Part shown: in pieces, positions 51,947 through 61,254 of the stretch
Position numbering within the stretch: the first letter of the stretch is position 1
Layout: each line of letters begins with the position of its first letter
DNA from: Bacteroides_D sp963546395
GTDB taxonomy: Bacteria > Bacteroidota > Bacteroidia > Bacteroidales > CAJPTX01
Assembly (NCBI GenBank): GCA_963546395.1
Contig: CAUUMS010000008.1
Span: 20,323-84,322, forward strand
Length of the DNA: 64,000 nt
Direction of reading: 5' to 3'
Position numbers and translations under genes: made by a program
The notes under the pieces: model-generated
Database searches by the model: none
Seen by the model: the letters and a program-made list of their open reading frames with translations, nothing else
What the model was told of the DNA's origin: nothing

Positions 51947-54433
51947 TTACGCTTCGATTGATGGCATGCTCTCCTCCTCTTCATCCTCGCTGGCGGCCAC
52001 GGGGGAGATGGAGGCTATGCTGTCGCCCTTTTGCAGGGTCACGCAATGCACGCCCTTAGTGTTACGGCTGGCCACGCTGGTCTGCGCCACGGGGAAACGG
52101 ATGACAACCCCGTTGCGGGAGACGATCATCAGGTGCTCGTCATCATTCACTAGGCTGATGCTCACCACCTGGCCGGCCTTGGCCACGTTGAGCGTCTTGA
52201 CACCCTTACCGCCTCGATGGGTGATCCGGTACTCGTCGACCTCGGAACGCTTGCAGAAGCCGCTGTCGGAGATGACGAGGAGCTTCCGCGTGTCGCCCGG
52301 TGCCACGCTCACCATGCCGACCACGGCATCACCCTCCTCGAGGCGCATGCCGATGACCCCTAGCGAGTTGCGGGAGAGCGGGCGCAGTGACTCCTCGTAG
52401 AATCGCACGGCGAGCCCCTGGCGGCTAGCCAGCATGAGCTGGCACTTCCCATCGGTGAGCACAGCGTCGAGCAGCTGATCACCCTCACGCACGTTGACGG
52501 CTATGATCCCCGTGGCCCGCGGACGGGCGTACTCGGCCAGGCTCGTCTTCTTGACCACCCCATCGCGGGTACACATCACCACGTAATGCGACTGAGTGAA
52601 CTCGGGATCATCCAGCTTACGCACGTTGATGATGGCTCGCACCTTGTCCTCCTGAGCAATGTTGATCAAGTTCTGCAACGTGCGCCCCTTGGAGCCCTTG
52701 GCCCCCTCGGGGATCTCATAACCCTTGAGCCAGTAGCACCTCCCCTGCTCGGTGAAGAAGAGCAAGGTGTTATGCATGGTGGTATTGTAGAGGTGCTCGA
52801 TGAAGTCCTCATCACGCGTGGAGCTCCCCTTGGCACCACGACCCCCGCGATGCTGCGCACGGTACTCGGCCAGGTTGGTGCGCTTGATATACCCGAGATG
52901 CGAGATGGTGATGACCACGTCATCATCGGGGTAGAAATCCTCTGGGGCAAACTCCCCAGCATTGGCCACGATGGCAGTACGTCGCTCGTCGCCATACTTA
53001 TCCTTCACCTCCTGGAGCTCGTCCTTGATGAGAGAGTACTGCATGGCCTCGTCCTGGAGCAGACGGGTGAGGTAGTCGATCTGCTGGGCCAGCGCATCGT
53101 GCTCGGCCTTTACCTTGTCACGCTCGAGCCCGGTGAGAGCACGCAGACGCATGTCCACGATGGCTTGCGACTGGCGTTCGCTCAGGGAGAAACGGGCGCA
53201 TAGACGCTCCACAGCCTCGGCAGGCGCACCCGACGAGCGGATAATGGAGATGACCTCGTCGATATGATCGAGGGCTATGAGTAGGCCCTCCAAGATGTGC
53301 ATTCGCTCCTGCGCCTTCTGGAGCTCGAAACGGGAGCGACGCAGCACCACCTGATGCCTATGCGACACAAAGTGCGCAATCAGCTCCTTGAGGTTTAGCA
53401 GCTTGGGCTTGCCATCTACCAGGGCAATGTTGTTGATCGAGAACGTGCTCTGGAGCTGCGTGTGACGGTAGAGGTTGTTGAGCACCACGTTAGGCACAGC
53501 CTCGCGCTTGAGGATGATGACGATGCGCATGCCCTTGCGGCTAGACTCATCGTTGATGTAACTGATGCCCTCCAGCTTCTTCTCGTTCACCATCTCGGCG
53601 ATGCGGCGTATCATCTCCTCCTTGTTGACCTGATACGGGATCTCCGTGATGATGATGCTCGTACGACCGGTGCTAGTCTCCTCAATTTCTGCCTTAGCTC
53701 GCACTACGATGCGGCCTCGTCCGGTGCAACAGGCTTCACGTATACCCTCGGTGCCATAGATGGTGGCCCCGGTGGGGAAATCGGGCCCCTTGACGTAACG
53801 CAACAGCTCTTCGGGCTCAATGCCCCGGTTGTCAATGTAGGCGCACGTGGCATCTACGATTTCACCCAGATTGTGCGGGGCCATGTTGGTGGCCATCCCC
53901 ACAGCGATCCCTGAGGAGCCATTCACCAGCAGCAGCGGGATCCGCGTGGGGAGCACAGTAGGCTCCTCCAGGCTCTCATCGAAGTTGGGCGTGAAATCAA
54001 CGGTATCCTTGTCGATATCCCGGAGAACATCCTCAGCGATACGCGCCAGCTTAGCCTCCGTGTATCGCATGGCGGCGGGGCTATCGCCATCGATGGAGCC
54101 AAAGTTACCCTGCCCACTCACCAACAGGTAGCGCAGGGACCAGCTCTGCGCCATGCGCACCATGGCATCGTAGACGGATGAGTCACCGTGGGGGTGGAAC
54201 TTCCCAAGCACCTCACCCACGATACGGGCCGACTTCTTTGTGGCCTGCGTATGCGTGAGCCCTAGCCCCAGCATGCCGAAGAGCACTCGCCGATGCACGG
54301 GCTTAAGCCCATCGCGCGCATCGGGCAAGGCCCGGGCCACTATCACGGACATGGCGTAGTCGATGTAGGCCGACTTCATCTGGTCCTCTATATCGACCCG
54401 CTGTATTCTCTCTATCGAATTGTTTTCCTCCAT
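51947..54433 (-). CDS. gyrA: DNA gyrase subunit A
   Basis: The DNA-cutting subunit of gyrase, which introduces negative supercoils. The 828-residue protein begins MEENNSIERIQRVDIEDQMK. It has the quinolone-resistance region (GKFHPHGDSSVYDAMVRMAQ) and the active-site Tyr in AAMRYTEAKL. The C-terminal domain has six beta-pinwheel blades with the GyrA box (RGGRGAKG, in the first blade) and ends in an acidic tail. The QRDR reads HPHGDSSVYD, the susceptible-looking Ser/Asp-Tyr pattern, though resistance cannot be inferred. A TACCTTTG box at 54498-54505 lies upstream. Confidence 0.98.
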   Translation of the reverse strand: MEENNSIERIQRVDIEDQMKSAYIDYAMSVIVARALPDARDGLKPVHRRVLFGMLGLGLTHTQATKKSARIVGEVLGKFHPHGDSSVYDAMVRMAQSWSLRYLLVSGQGNFGSIDGDSPAAMRYTEAKLARIAEDVLRDIDKDTVDFTPNFDESLEEPTVLPTRIPLLLVNGSSGIAVGMATNMAPHNLGEIVDATCAYIDNRGIEPEELLRYVKGPDFPTGATIYGTEGIREACCTGRGRIVVRAKAEIEETSTGRTSIIITEIPYQVNKEEMIRRIAEMVNEKKLEGISYINDESSRKGMRIVIILKREAVPNVVLNNLYRHTQLQSTFSINNIALVDGKPKLLNLKELIAHFVSHRHQVVLRRSRFELQKAQERMHILEGLLIALDHIDEVISIIRSSGAPAEAVERLCARFSLSERQSQAIVDMRLRALTGLERDKVKAEHDALAQQIDYLTRLLQDEAMQYSLIKDELQEVKDKYGDERRTAIVANAGEFAPEDFYPDDDVVITISHLGYIKRTNLAEYRAQHRGGRGAKGSSTRDEDFIEHLYNTTMHNTLLFFTEQGRCYWLKGYEIPEGAKGSKGRTLQNLINIAQEDKVRAIINVRKLDDPEFTQSHYVVMCTRDGVVKKTSLAEYARPRATGIIAVNVREGDQLLDAVLTDGKCQLMLASRQGLAVRFYEESLRPLSRNSLGVIGMRLEEGDAVVGMVSVAPGDTRKLLVISDSGFCKRSEVDEYRITHRGGKGVKTLNVAKAGQVVSISLVNDDEHLMIVSRNGVVIRFPVAQTSVASRNTKGVHCVTLQKGDSIASISPVAASEDEEEESMPSIEA

Positions 54434-54497
54434 CCTGTATGCACGCTTTCGCCACTCGCCCTCCTACGAAAAGGGCCTGACATCCCACGTTGACCGG

Positions 54498-54505
54498 CAA
54501 AGGTA
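54498..54505 (-). promoter_or_regulatory. Promoter -7 box TACCTTTG for gyrA
   Basis: A perfect TAnnTTTG box about 65 bases before the gyrA ATG, divergent from the promoter at 54671. Confidence 0.55.
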
Positions 54506-54670
54506 GTGAAAATTCGGTGAGCATCTTTTTACCCTCGCCAACGGGTAGTAAACCCGCTCGTATAGCGCAATCCTAGCCACCCGCCTCAGGCAATGGTGAG
54601 ATAGTGCCTCACCCGATGGCATGCGCAGGATGGGCCAATGGGGGCTCCGAACGCATTGCTCTGAAACGCG

Positions 54671-54678
54671 TACCTTTG
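54671..54678 (+). promoter_or_regulatory. Promoter -7 box TACCTTTG for the activase-like gene
   Basis: A perfect TAnnTTTG box 38 bases before the ATG of the large activase-like gene. Confidence 0.55.
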
Positions 54679-54716
54679 CCGCTGTTGGCATCGTTGTCAA
54701 CCTTTGCTAAGACAGT

Positions 54717-57700
54717 ATGCTGAACGAGAAAAAAGGTGTGCTTCGGGTAGGCCTCGACGTGGGATCCACGACGGCTAAAATGGTGTGCCTACGCGATGGC
54801 GAACGGCAGCCCATTCTGGCTCGCTACCAGCGGCACCAGGCTCAGGTAATGGAGTGCCTGGCGCCATTCCTGCAAGAGCTACGGTCAGTGGCTGGCAATG
54901 AACCCATAGCTGTCAGCATCACGGGCTCCGTGGGCCTCGGCATTGCAGAGCGTGCAGGGTTACCCTTTGTGCAGGAAATTGTGGCTGCAGCCCGATATGC
55001 CCGGGAGTATCACCCTGAGGCCGTGTCAATGATTGATATTGGCGGCGAAGATGCCAAGGTGGTATTCTTCAACAATGGCAAGGTGGGCGATGCGCGCATG
55101 AATGGTAACTGCGCAGGTGGCACTGGTGCCTTCATCGATCAGATGGCCGTGCTGCTGGACGTGTCGGTGGATACGCTGAACGATCTAGCCCTGCGGGCTC
55201 AGAAGGTGTACCCCATCGCCTCGCGCTGCGGCGTGTTCTGCAAGACGGACATCCAGAACCTGATTGCCAAGAATGCGGCCCGTGAGGACATTGCCGCCTC
55301 GATATTCCGCGCCGTCACGGTGCAAACCATCATCACGCTAGCCAAGGGGTATGACATCGTGCCCCCCATCCTGCTCTGCGGTGGGCCGCTCACATTCATC
55401 CCCGCCCTGCGGAAGTCATTTGCCGACTACCTAGGCATTGGCGAGGAGGGGTTCATTCTCCCCGAGAATGCCAACGTGGTACCCGCATGGGGTACGGCCC
55501 TATCCGCCGAGGGGGCCACAATGACGCTGGACGAGCTCGAGGGGCGCATTGCGCTCAGCCGCCTAAGCGGAGAGCGCGCACAGCAGCACCTGGCACCCAT
55601 CTTCACCAACCAGCAGGAGTATGACGACTGGAAAGAGAAGATGGCCCGTAATGCGGTGCAGCGAGTGCCCATAACCCCTGGGAAGCACTCCGTATTCTTG
55701 GGCATTGACTCCGGCTCCACCACCACTAAGATCGTGGTGACCAATGAGGCCGACAACATCCTGTACTCGTACTACAAGGTCAACCAGGGGGATCCGATCC
55801 AGACTGTCCTCCAGGGTCTACAGCAGCTGGAGGCCGAGTGCCGAGCGGTGGGTGCCGAGCTGGAAATAGTGGGCAGTTGCTCCACGGGCTACGGGGAGGA
55901 TCTGGTGCGTGTGTCGTTCGGCATGGGTGGTAGCATCATCGAGACCATGGCCCACTACATGGCTGCGCGGCACATCAAGCCCGAGGTGTCATTCATCCTC
56001 GACATCGGCGGGCAGGACATGAAGGCCATCTTCATACGGAACGGGGCCATTGCGCGCATCGAGATCAACGAGGCCTGCTCCTCGGGCTGCGGCTCGTTCA
56101 TCAGCACATTCGCCCACTCGCTCAACTTCGGGGTAGAGGAGTTTGCCGCCAAGGCGTGCCTCTCGCCCGCGCCGTGCGACCTGGGTACGCGCTGCACCGT
56201 GTTCATGAACTCACGGGTGAAGCAGGTGCTTCGAGATGGGGCCACGGTGGCCGACATCTCCGCGGGGCTTGCCTACTCGGTGGTGAAGAACTGCCTGTTC
56301 AAGGTGTTGCAGCTGAAGGGAACCCACGAACTCGGCGAGCACATCGTGGTGCAGGGTGGCACCATGCGTAACGATGCCATCGTGCGAGGCCTCGAGCGGC
56401 TCACGCACAAGAACGTTTACCGCAGCAGCTGCCCCGAGCTCATGGGAGCCCTGGGGTGCGCCATCTACGCCAGGCAATCGGCCAACAGGCAGGCCATCCC
56501 CCTGAGCACCATGTTGCAGCTGGCCAGCTACAAGACCACGCAGCTCCAGTGCAAGGGGTGCGAGAACCTGTGCAGCATCTCCCGTTACGTCTTCGACGGC
56601 AACCGGGCCTACTTCTCCGGCAACCGCTGCGAGAAGTACTTCACCAATCGTGGGGCCGAGACCCAGCGAGGGCGCAATGCCTACGAGGAGAAATACGCCC
56701 TGCTGTTCGATCGCACCATCGATGTCGAGGCGCCACGGCTCACCATCGGCATTCCGCGCGCACTGAACATGTACGAGGAGTACCCATTCTGGCACGCGCT
56801 ATTCTCGCACTGCGGGATACGGGTGGTGCTATCATCCTCCTCGACCTTCCAACGCTACGAGGCCTCTGCAAACCGGGTGATGTCCGACAACATCTGCTTC
56901 CCGGCCAAGCTGGTGCACAGCCACATTCAGCAGCTTCAGGAGGCGGGCGTAGATCGCATCTTCATGCCCATCGTGGTGTTCGAGAAGAAAGACCAGGGGC
57001 ACCAGAACAGCTACAACTGCCCCATTGTATCCGGCTACGCCGAGGTGGTGAAGAGCGTGCAGGGCGACATGGTGCCCGTGGACTCCCCCGCCATCACGCT
57101 GAAGGAGGACAAGCTCTTGCTGCGGCAGTGCGAGCTCTACCTGGGCCAACTGGGCATCAGTAAATCCGCAGTGCGTGCCGCATTCAAGCAGGCCGTGGAG
57201 GCGCAAACCGCCTACGAGTCGGCCCTCCAGCGCGCCAATCAGACCATATACGACGAGGCGCAAGCCGCGGGGCAGCTGACAATCATGCTTGCAGGGCGCC
57301 CCTACCACACCGATCCGCTCATCCAGCACAAGATCGGCGACATGATAGCCGCACTGGGCGTGAACGTCATCACCGATGACATGGTGCGTGGCCTGTCCGT
57401 GGAGCTCGACGAGCGACAGTTCCTCTCGCAGTGGGCCTTTACGAACCGTATACTCAAGGCTGCGCAGTGGGCCGGCCAGCAACCGCCGCAGCTCCAGTAC
57501 ATGCAGTTCACCTCCTTCGGGTGCGGGCCCGATGCCTTCCTCACCGACGAGGTGCGCGCCATACTGCGCCGTCATGGCAAGAATCTGACCCTGCTGAAGA
57601 TCGACGACATCAGCAACACGGGCTCCATCAAGCTACGCATCCGCTCGCTGGTGGACAGCCTAGCGCTCTCCCTGAAGGAGAAGCAGGCCCAGGCCGCAGA

Positions 57701-58967
57701 GGCCTCCGTGTCGACCCCCATCTACACCCAGCGCGACAGGCGACGCAAGATACTGGCCCCCTACTTCACCCCCTTCCTCTCGCCCCTCATCCCATCCATC
57801 ATCGCCATCGAGGGATACGACATGGAGATCCTGCCCATGAGCGATGAGGATGCCTGCCAATGGGGGCTGCGCTACTCCAACAACGAGGTGTGCTACCCGG
57901 CCACCCTGATTGTGGGAGACATCGTGAAGGCCCTCCGCAGCGGGCGTTATAAGGCCGAGGACATCTGCGTGGCCCTCACGCAAACCGGGGGGCAATGCCG
58001 CGCAAGCAACTACCTGCCTCTCATCAAGAAGGCCCTCATCGACAACGGCTTTGGGGACGTGCCCGTGCTCTCCTTTGCCCTCGGGAGCGGGATTGATAAC
58101 ACCCAGCCCGGCTTCAAGGTGAACTGGCTACGTCTGATACCCATCATCCTCTCGAGCCTGCTGTACAGCGACTCGCTGGCGAAGTTCTACTTTGCCTCGA
58201 AAGTGCGCGAGCGACATCCCGGGCAAGCCAAGCGGCTGCTCGATCACTACCTGGAGGTGGGCAAATCGATCATCCCGCTCAACAAGCCCGACCGCCTGTT
58301 GGCCGTGATCCCGGATGCAGCGGCCGACTTCGATGCCATCTGCGAGGAGAAGACACTGCCCAAGGTGGGCATTGTGGGTGAGATCTACCTGAAGTTCAAC
58401 CCCTTCGCCCAGAAGGACATCTCAGCCTGGCTCATGGATCGTGGCATCGAGGTGATGCCGCCCGTGATGCTCGACTTCTTCACGCAGAGCTTCGTCAACA
58501 AGAAGGCGCAGCAGGACGAGTATGTCTCCAAGCGTTCCCTCCCGAATTGGATCATCGATCGGCTGCACGCCATGGTGCAAAGCCGCGCCGAGAAGGTGAA
58601 CCGTCTAGCCAAGCCATTCCGCTACTGGACACCCTTCGAGAGCATCTACCACAAGGCGTCGATGGCCAAGCAGGTCATCACCCTCAACGCGCAGTTCGGC
58701 GAGGGGTGGCTCATCCCGGGCGAGCTGTTCTCGTTTGCCGCCCAGGGCGTTAACCACGTGGTGAGCGTGCAGCCCTTCGGATGCATTGCAAACCATATCG
58801 TGCAAAAGGGCATCGAGAAACGCATCCGGGCCCTGCTGCCCGATCTGAGCGTGCTCTCGCTCGACTTCGACAGCAGCGTCAGCGACGTGAACATCGTCAA
58901 CCGGCTCCTGCTCTTCATCGATAGCCTGAAGCAAACGGCACCCGTCGACGAGTCCGTGGCCAGCTAG
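54717..58967 (+). CDS. Giant 2-hydroxyacyl-CoA dehydratase activase-like protein
   Basis: A 1416-residue fusion. Two ASKHA ATPase domains of the BadF/HgdC type come in tandem. The first (about 10-290) has VGLDVGSTTAK, IDIGGEDAK, cluster ligand C132 in NGNCAGGTGAF and C171 in SRCGVF. The second (about 325-590) has GIDSGSTTTK, DIGGQDMK, NEACSSGCGSF and TRCTVF. Both keep the Cys that bind the intersubunit [4Fe-4S] cluster of HgdC. Then follow DUF2229 and COG3580/3581-type domains (about 640-1400) with IPRALNMYEEYPFWHALF, SDNICFPAKLVH, CPIVSGYAE, RPYHTDPLIQHKIGD and NNEVCYPATL, which carry further conserved Cys. HgdC-type activases drive electrons into dehydratases with ATP. The electron acceptor here is unknown, and no dehydratase operon partner is visible. 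Confidence 0.9.
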   Translation: MLNEKKGVLRVGLDVGSTTAKMVCLRDGERQPILARYQRHQAQVMECLAPFLQELRSVAGNEPIAVSITGSVGLGIAERAGLPFVQEIVAAARYAREYHPEAVSMIDIGGEDAKVVFFNNGKVGDARMNGNCAGGTGAFIDQMAVLLDVSVDTLNDLALRAQKVYPIASRCGVFCKTDIQNLIAKNAAREDIAASIFRAVTVQTIITLAKGYDIVPPILLCGGPLTFIPALRKSFADYLGIGEEGFILPENANVVPAWGTALSAEGATMTLDELEGRIALSRLSGERAQQHLAPIFTNQQEYDDWKEKMARNAVQRVPITPGKHSVFLGIDSGSTTTKIVVTNEADNILYSYYKVNQGDPIQTVLQGLQQLEAECRAVGAELEIVGSCSTGYGEDLVRVSFGMGGSIIETMAHYMAARHIKPEVSFILDIGGQDMKAIFIRNGAIARIEINEACSSGCGSFISTFAHSLNFGVEEFAAKACLSPAPCDLGTRCTVFMNSRVKQVLRDGATVADISAGLAYSVVKNCLFKVLQLKGTHELGEHIVVQGGTMRNDAIVRGLERLTHKNVYRSSCPELMGALGCAIYARQSANRQAIPLSTMLQLASYKTTQLQCKGCENLCSISRYVFDGNRAYFSGNRCEKYFTNRGAETQRGRNAYEEKYALLFDRTIDVEAPRLTIGIPRALNMYEEYPFWHALFSHCGIRVVLSSSSTFQRYEASANRVMSDNICFPAKLVHSHIQQLQEAGVDRIFMPIVVFEKKDQGHQNSYNCPIVSGYAEVVKSVQGDMVPVDSPAITLKEDKLLLRQCELYLGQLGISKSAVRAAFKQAVEAQTAYESALQRANQTIYDEAQAAGQLTIMLAGRPYHTDPLIQHKIGDMIAALGVNVITDDMVRGLSVELDERQFLSQWAFTNRILKAAQWAGQQPPQLQYMQFTSFGCGPDAFLTDEVRAILRRHGKNLTLLKIDDISNTGSIKLRIRSLVDSLALSLKEKQAQAAEASVSTPIYTQRDRRRKILAPYFTPFLSPLIPSIIAIEGYDMEILPMSDEDACQWGLRYSNNEVCYPATLIVGDIVKALRSGRYKAEDICVALTQTGGQCRASNYLPLIKKALIDNGFGDVPVLSFALGSGIDNTQPGFKVNWLRLIPIILSSLLYSDSLAKFYFASKVRERHPGQAKRLLDHYLEVGKSIIPLNKPDRLLAVIPDAAADFDAICEEKTLPKVGIVGEIYLKFNPFAQKDISAWLMDRGIEVMPPVMLDFFTQSFVNKKAQQDEYVSKRSLPNWIIDRLHAMVQSRAEKVNRLAKPFRYWTPFESIYHKASMAKQVITLNAQFGEGWLIPGELFSFAAQGVNHVVSVQPFGCIANHIVQKGIEKRIRALLPDLSVLSLDFDSSVSDVNIVNRLLLFIDSLKQTAPVDESVAS

Positions 58968-59017
58968 CCGCCATAGGGCGACCGGCCACTGGCTCCATAG
59001 CAGGCAGACATTCCCAT

Positions 59018-59053
59018 CATCGAGGGCGGCACCCAGAGGTGCCGCCCTCGATG
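59018..59053 (+). terminator. Hairpin downstream of the activase-like gene
   Basis: A perfect 15-base GC-rich stem (59018-59032 with 59039-59053) and a 6-base loop, 50 bases after the stop. No T tract follows, so it may stabilise the 3' end rather than terminate by itself. Confidence 0.55.
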
Positions 59054-59130
59054 CGTATGGTGCGACCCCGGGGGCCAGAGCGCATGCTAACACCCCCACT
59101 CCCCGCACCCGCACCGTAGCAACACCGCCC

Positions 59131-59170
59131 TTTGGACTACTAAATTGGGACTTACTACGGTGATGGTACG
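59131..59170. repeat. Dispersed palindromic repeat, partial copy C
   Basis: AAATTGGGACTTACTACGGT and the following GATGGTA match 22 of 27 positions of copy B; the left arm of the palindrome is degenerate (TTTGGACTACT). Confidence 0.5.
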
Positions 59171-59302
59171 TCGTTGGTAGGGCGTTGCCCAGCTGTGGAT
59201 GCCATTGCACCGCCGTCGCAATACGCACACAATAATCCCCTATCGCCCACCGTGCCGATCCTGGGAGTCACGAGGGGACGGCTATACCACAGAGGTGGCT
59301 AT

Positions 59303-59506
59303 CTATAACGCTGAGGCTGAGTGAGTAGAGATAGAAAGAGAGGGATGTTCGGGGCCTGCGGTGCGCAGTTTTTCTTTGAGGGCTTCGGAGGATTTGCCTT
59401 TCAAGTCGGCGACGGAGGTCATCCCGATATTCCACGGATCGGTCGCAAGCGATTTCCCTATTCCGGGAATTTCCGTCAGTTCCCTAATCGCCTGCTCTTT
59501 GGCCAT
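59303..59506 (-). pseudogene. Cdd1-like helix-hairpin-helix protein, C-terminus diverged
   Basis: A 67-residue frame, MAKEQAIRELTEIPGIGKSL..., has the HhH core of the 'pathogenicity locus' Cdd1 family (IPGIGKSLATDPWNIGMTSVADLKGKS). The usual C-terminal part with Cys-containing DRC-LYV-RCAVY is missing. After LKGKSSEALKEKLRT it runs into an unrelated tail (SISTHSASAL), so the gene is probably truncated. None of the three frames restores the expected end. It starts 13 bases after the VOC gene stop and shares that gene's lower GC. The remnant may still fold as a DNA-binding motif. Confidence 0.6.
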
Positions 59507-59519
59507 TGCACTGGACGAA

Positions 59520-59939
59520 CTACAAGGCAAGATTTCCGTTTCCGTCAATCTGCCAAAAAGGATTATAGGCAACCTCGAACATATAGCCGTCCAAATCCTT
59601 GAAATAGCCGCTGTAACCGCCCCAAAACACCTTCTGCGCAGGTTTCACAATGGTTGCCCCGAGCCGTTCGACTTCCTGCATCACGGCATCGACTTCTTCC
59701 TCCGATGTGGCGTTATAGCTGATTGTCACGCCCGAAAAGGCTGTCTGCTGATGACTCAGCGTGGTGTCCTTTTCCAGTTCTTGCAGTGGATACAATCCCA
59801 AAACTAACCCACCCAAAGGAAACAGGGCATAGATTTCCTGACTCTGCTCCGATTTCCTCCACCCCAAGCCCTCGTAGAAAGCCAAGGCCTTTTGAAAGTC
59901 TTGCACTCCTAATGTGATTAAAGTGAATTTCTGTCTCAT
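59520..59939 (-). CDS. VOC family protein (glyoxalase/bleomycin resistance fold)
   Basis: A 139-residue vicinal-oxygen-chelate protein: MRQKFTLITLGVQDFQKALA with two beta-alpha-beta-beta-beta modules. The second ends in WGGYSGYFKDLDGYMFEVAY, whose Glu is a typical metal ligand; the first has FYEGLGWRKSE. The substrate cannot be told from sequence. The coding region is clearly lower in GC than its neighbours and sits beside a broken Cdd1-like gene, which suggests recent horizontal gain. Confidence 0.9.
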   Translation of the reverse strand: MRQKFTLITLGVQDFQKALAFYEGLGWRKSEQSQEIYALFPLGGLVLGLYPLQELEKDTTLSHQQTAFSGVTISYNATSEEEVDAVMQEVERLGATIVKPAQKVFWGGYSGYFKDLDGYMFEVAYNPFWQIDGNGNLAL

Positions 59940-60147
59940 GAGTTATACACGAAATGATTTGCTACGAGGTTACTCATTCCTAGCGAGAAAGACGAATCAA
60001 TCAGCGGGAAAACGTCCCTTGTACGGCAGCACCTAAACGCTTAGCTATGAGCTTATGCGCCGCGAATGCAGGCCCATCATCTGTGGTAATGGTGAGGGCA
60101 TGGCATGCTCGCAGCTGGCAGCGCAGCAGGAAACGCTCTGAACGATG

Positions 60148-60972
60148 CTAGCGGGCCCGACGGTAGAGCACCCGGAGCAAGCTGTGGGATAGCAGCCTGG
60201 AGGCCGCATTGGCGTAGGCGTAGAAGTAGCCGCGCAGGCCGTAATGGAGCCGTCTCGTCACCTTGCACCGCAGCTGAAGCAATCGCACCGCGTACGTCCA
60301 CCCCCTGCGACGGCGAAAGAATCGGTGGTCGAGCTGCATGGCGTACAGGTACTCAGGCAGATTGGCAAAACGGCACCCCTTCTCGAACCCCTGTAGCCAC
60401 AGCATCGTGTCCTCGGCGTAGTAGGTGTCGAGCGAGTAAAGGCCCGCCTTCTCGAAGAAGGAGCGGCGGAAGAATGCGGACGGGTGTACGAGGCAATCGG
60501 TGCGGGCGAAGAGCCTGAAGCAGCCCTCATGCGTTGATGGCATGCGCTTACGAAAGAACTCCGTGCCGTCCTCCAGCACCTCCACGGCGCAAGAGCCCAC
60601 CACATCCACCTCGGGATGGGCCTCCATGTAGGCCTGCTGCTGCGCCAGGCGCCCGGGCAGACTCACGTCGTCGGCATCCATGCGCGCGATGTAGCGGTAA
60701 TTCGCCGCCATCACGGGCCCGAGGAGCTCGTTGAGCGAGTAGGCCAGGCCCCGGTTTTCAGCCCTATGGCGCACGATGAGGTTGGGGTGCTCAAGCTGCA
60801 AGGACTCGATGCACTCGATGACCCCCGGAGCCGTGGGGCCGTCGATCTGTATGTGGAAATCGAGCGACACGCCCTCCTGGGTCAGTATGCTCTCCATGGC
60901 GCGGCGCACGTCCTTCGGTCGATCGCTGCTGTAGATCGACATGATTACGGCTATATCTGCCACGCTCCCCAT
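60148..60972 (-). CDS. Glycosyltransferase family 2
   Basis: A 274-residue GT-A type enzyme: AVIMSIYSSDRPKDVRRAME, LDFHIQIDGP, the metal-binding MDADD in YRYIARMDADDVSLPGRL, then VVGSCAVEVLEDG and a CLVHPSAFFRRSFF segment typical of AmsE/WaaE-like transferases that build surface polysaccharide or LPS. It has no transmembrane segment. The Met chosen (MGSVADIAV) lies just before the first strand; another Met 13 codons earlier is possible. A TATCTTTG box at 61093-61100 precedes it. It is not within a polysaccharide cluster here, so the glycan is unknown. Confidence 0.9.
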   Translation of the reverse strand: MGSVADIAVIMSIYSSDRPKDVRRAMESILTQEGVSLDFHIQIDGPTAPGVIECIESLQLEHPNLIVRHRAENRGLAYSLNELLGPVMAANYRYIARMDADDVSLPGRLAQQQAYMEAHPEVDVVGSCAVEVLEDGTEFFRKRMPSTHEGCFRLFARTDCLVHPSAFFRRSFFEKAGLYSLDTYYAEDTMLWLQGFEKGCRFANLPEYLYAMQLDHRFFRRRRGWTYAVRLLQLRCKVTRRLHYGLRGYFYAYANAASRLLSHSLLRVLYRRAR

Positions 60973-61092
60973 TGATGCACTGTTGAAATGACGCTGCGCA
61001 AGCCTCACCACCCCCTTAACGCGACCCCGCCCACGCAGAATGTCGGTGGGCCGCCGAAACAGCGGCCGACTCCCCCACTACCACCTGCCCCG

Positions 61093-61100
61093 CAAAGATA
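61093..61100 (-). promoter_or_regulatory. Promoter -7 box TATCTTTG for the glycosyltransferase gene
   Basis: A perfect TAnnTTTG box with a TTG 21 bases upstream, in an AT-rich stretch about 120 bases before the ATG. Confidence 0.45.
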
Positions 61101-61254
61101 GCGACAATTTGCAATAGCTAGCAATAGTACGTGATGCGTGCATCCACACAAAATCGGGCAGCACAGGATGGCTTGGCACAATGTGAAGCCTGCGACGGGG
61201 CTGCCACATTGGGTTGCCAACAGGTGTTTTAGCCGAGCCCACAGGCTTTTGCGG

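Larger units (their letters stand above)
58968..59302. other. Convergent intergenic region
   Basis: About 335 bases between convergent genes, with a long perfect hairpin at 59018-59053 and dispersed repeat copy C at 59131-59170. No gene. Confidence 0.6.
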
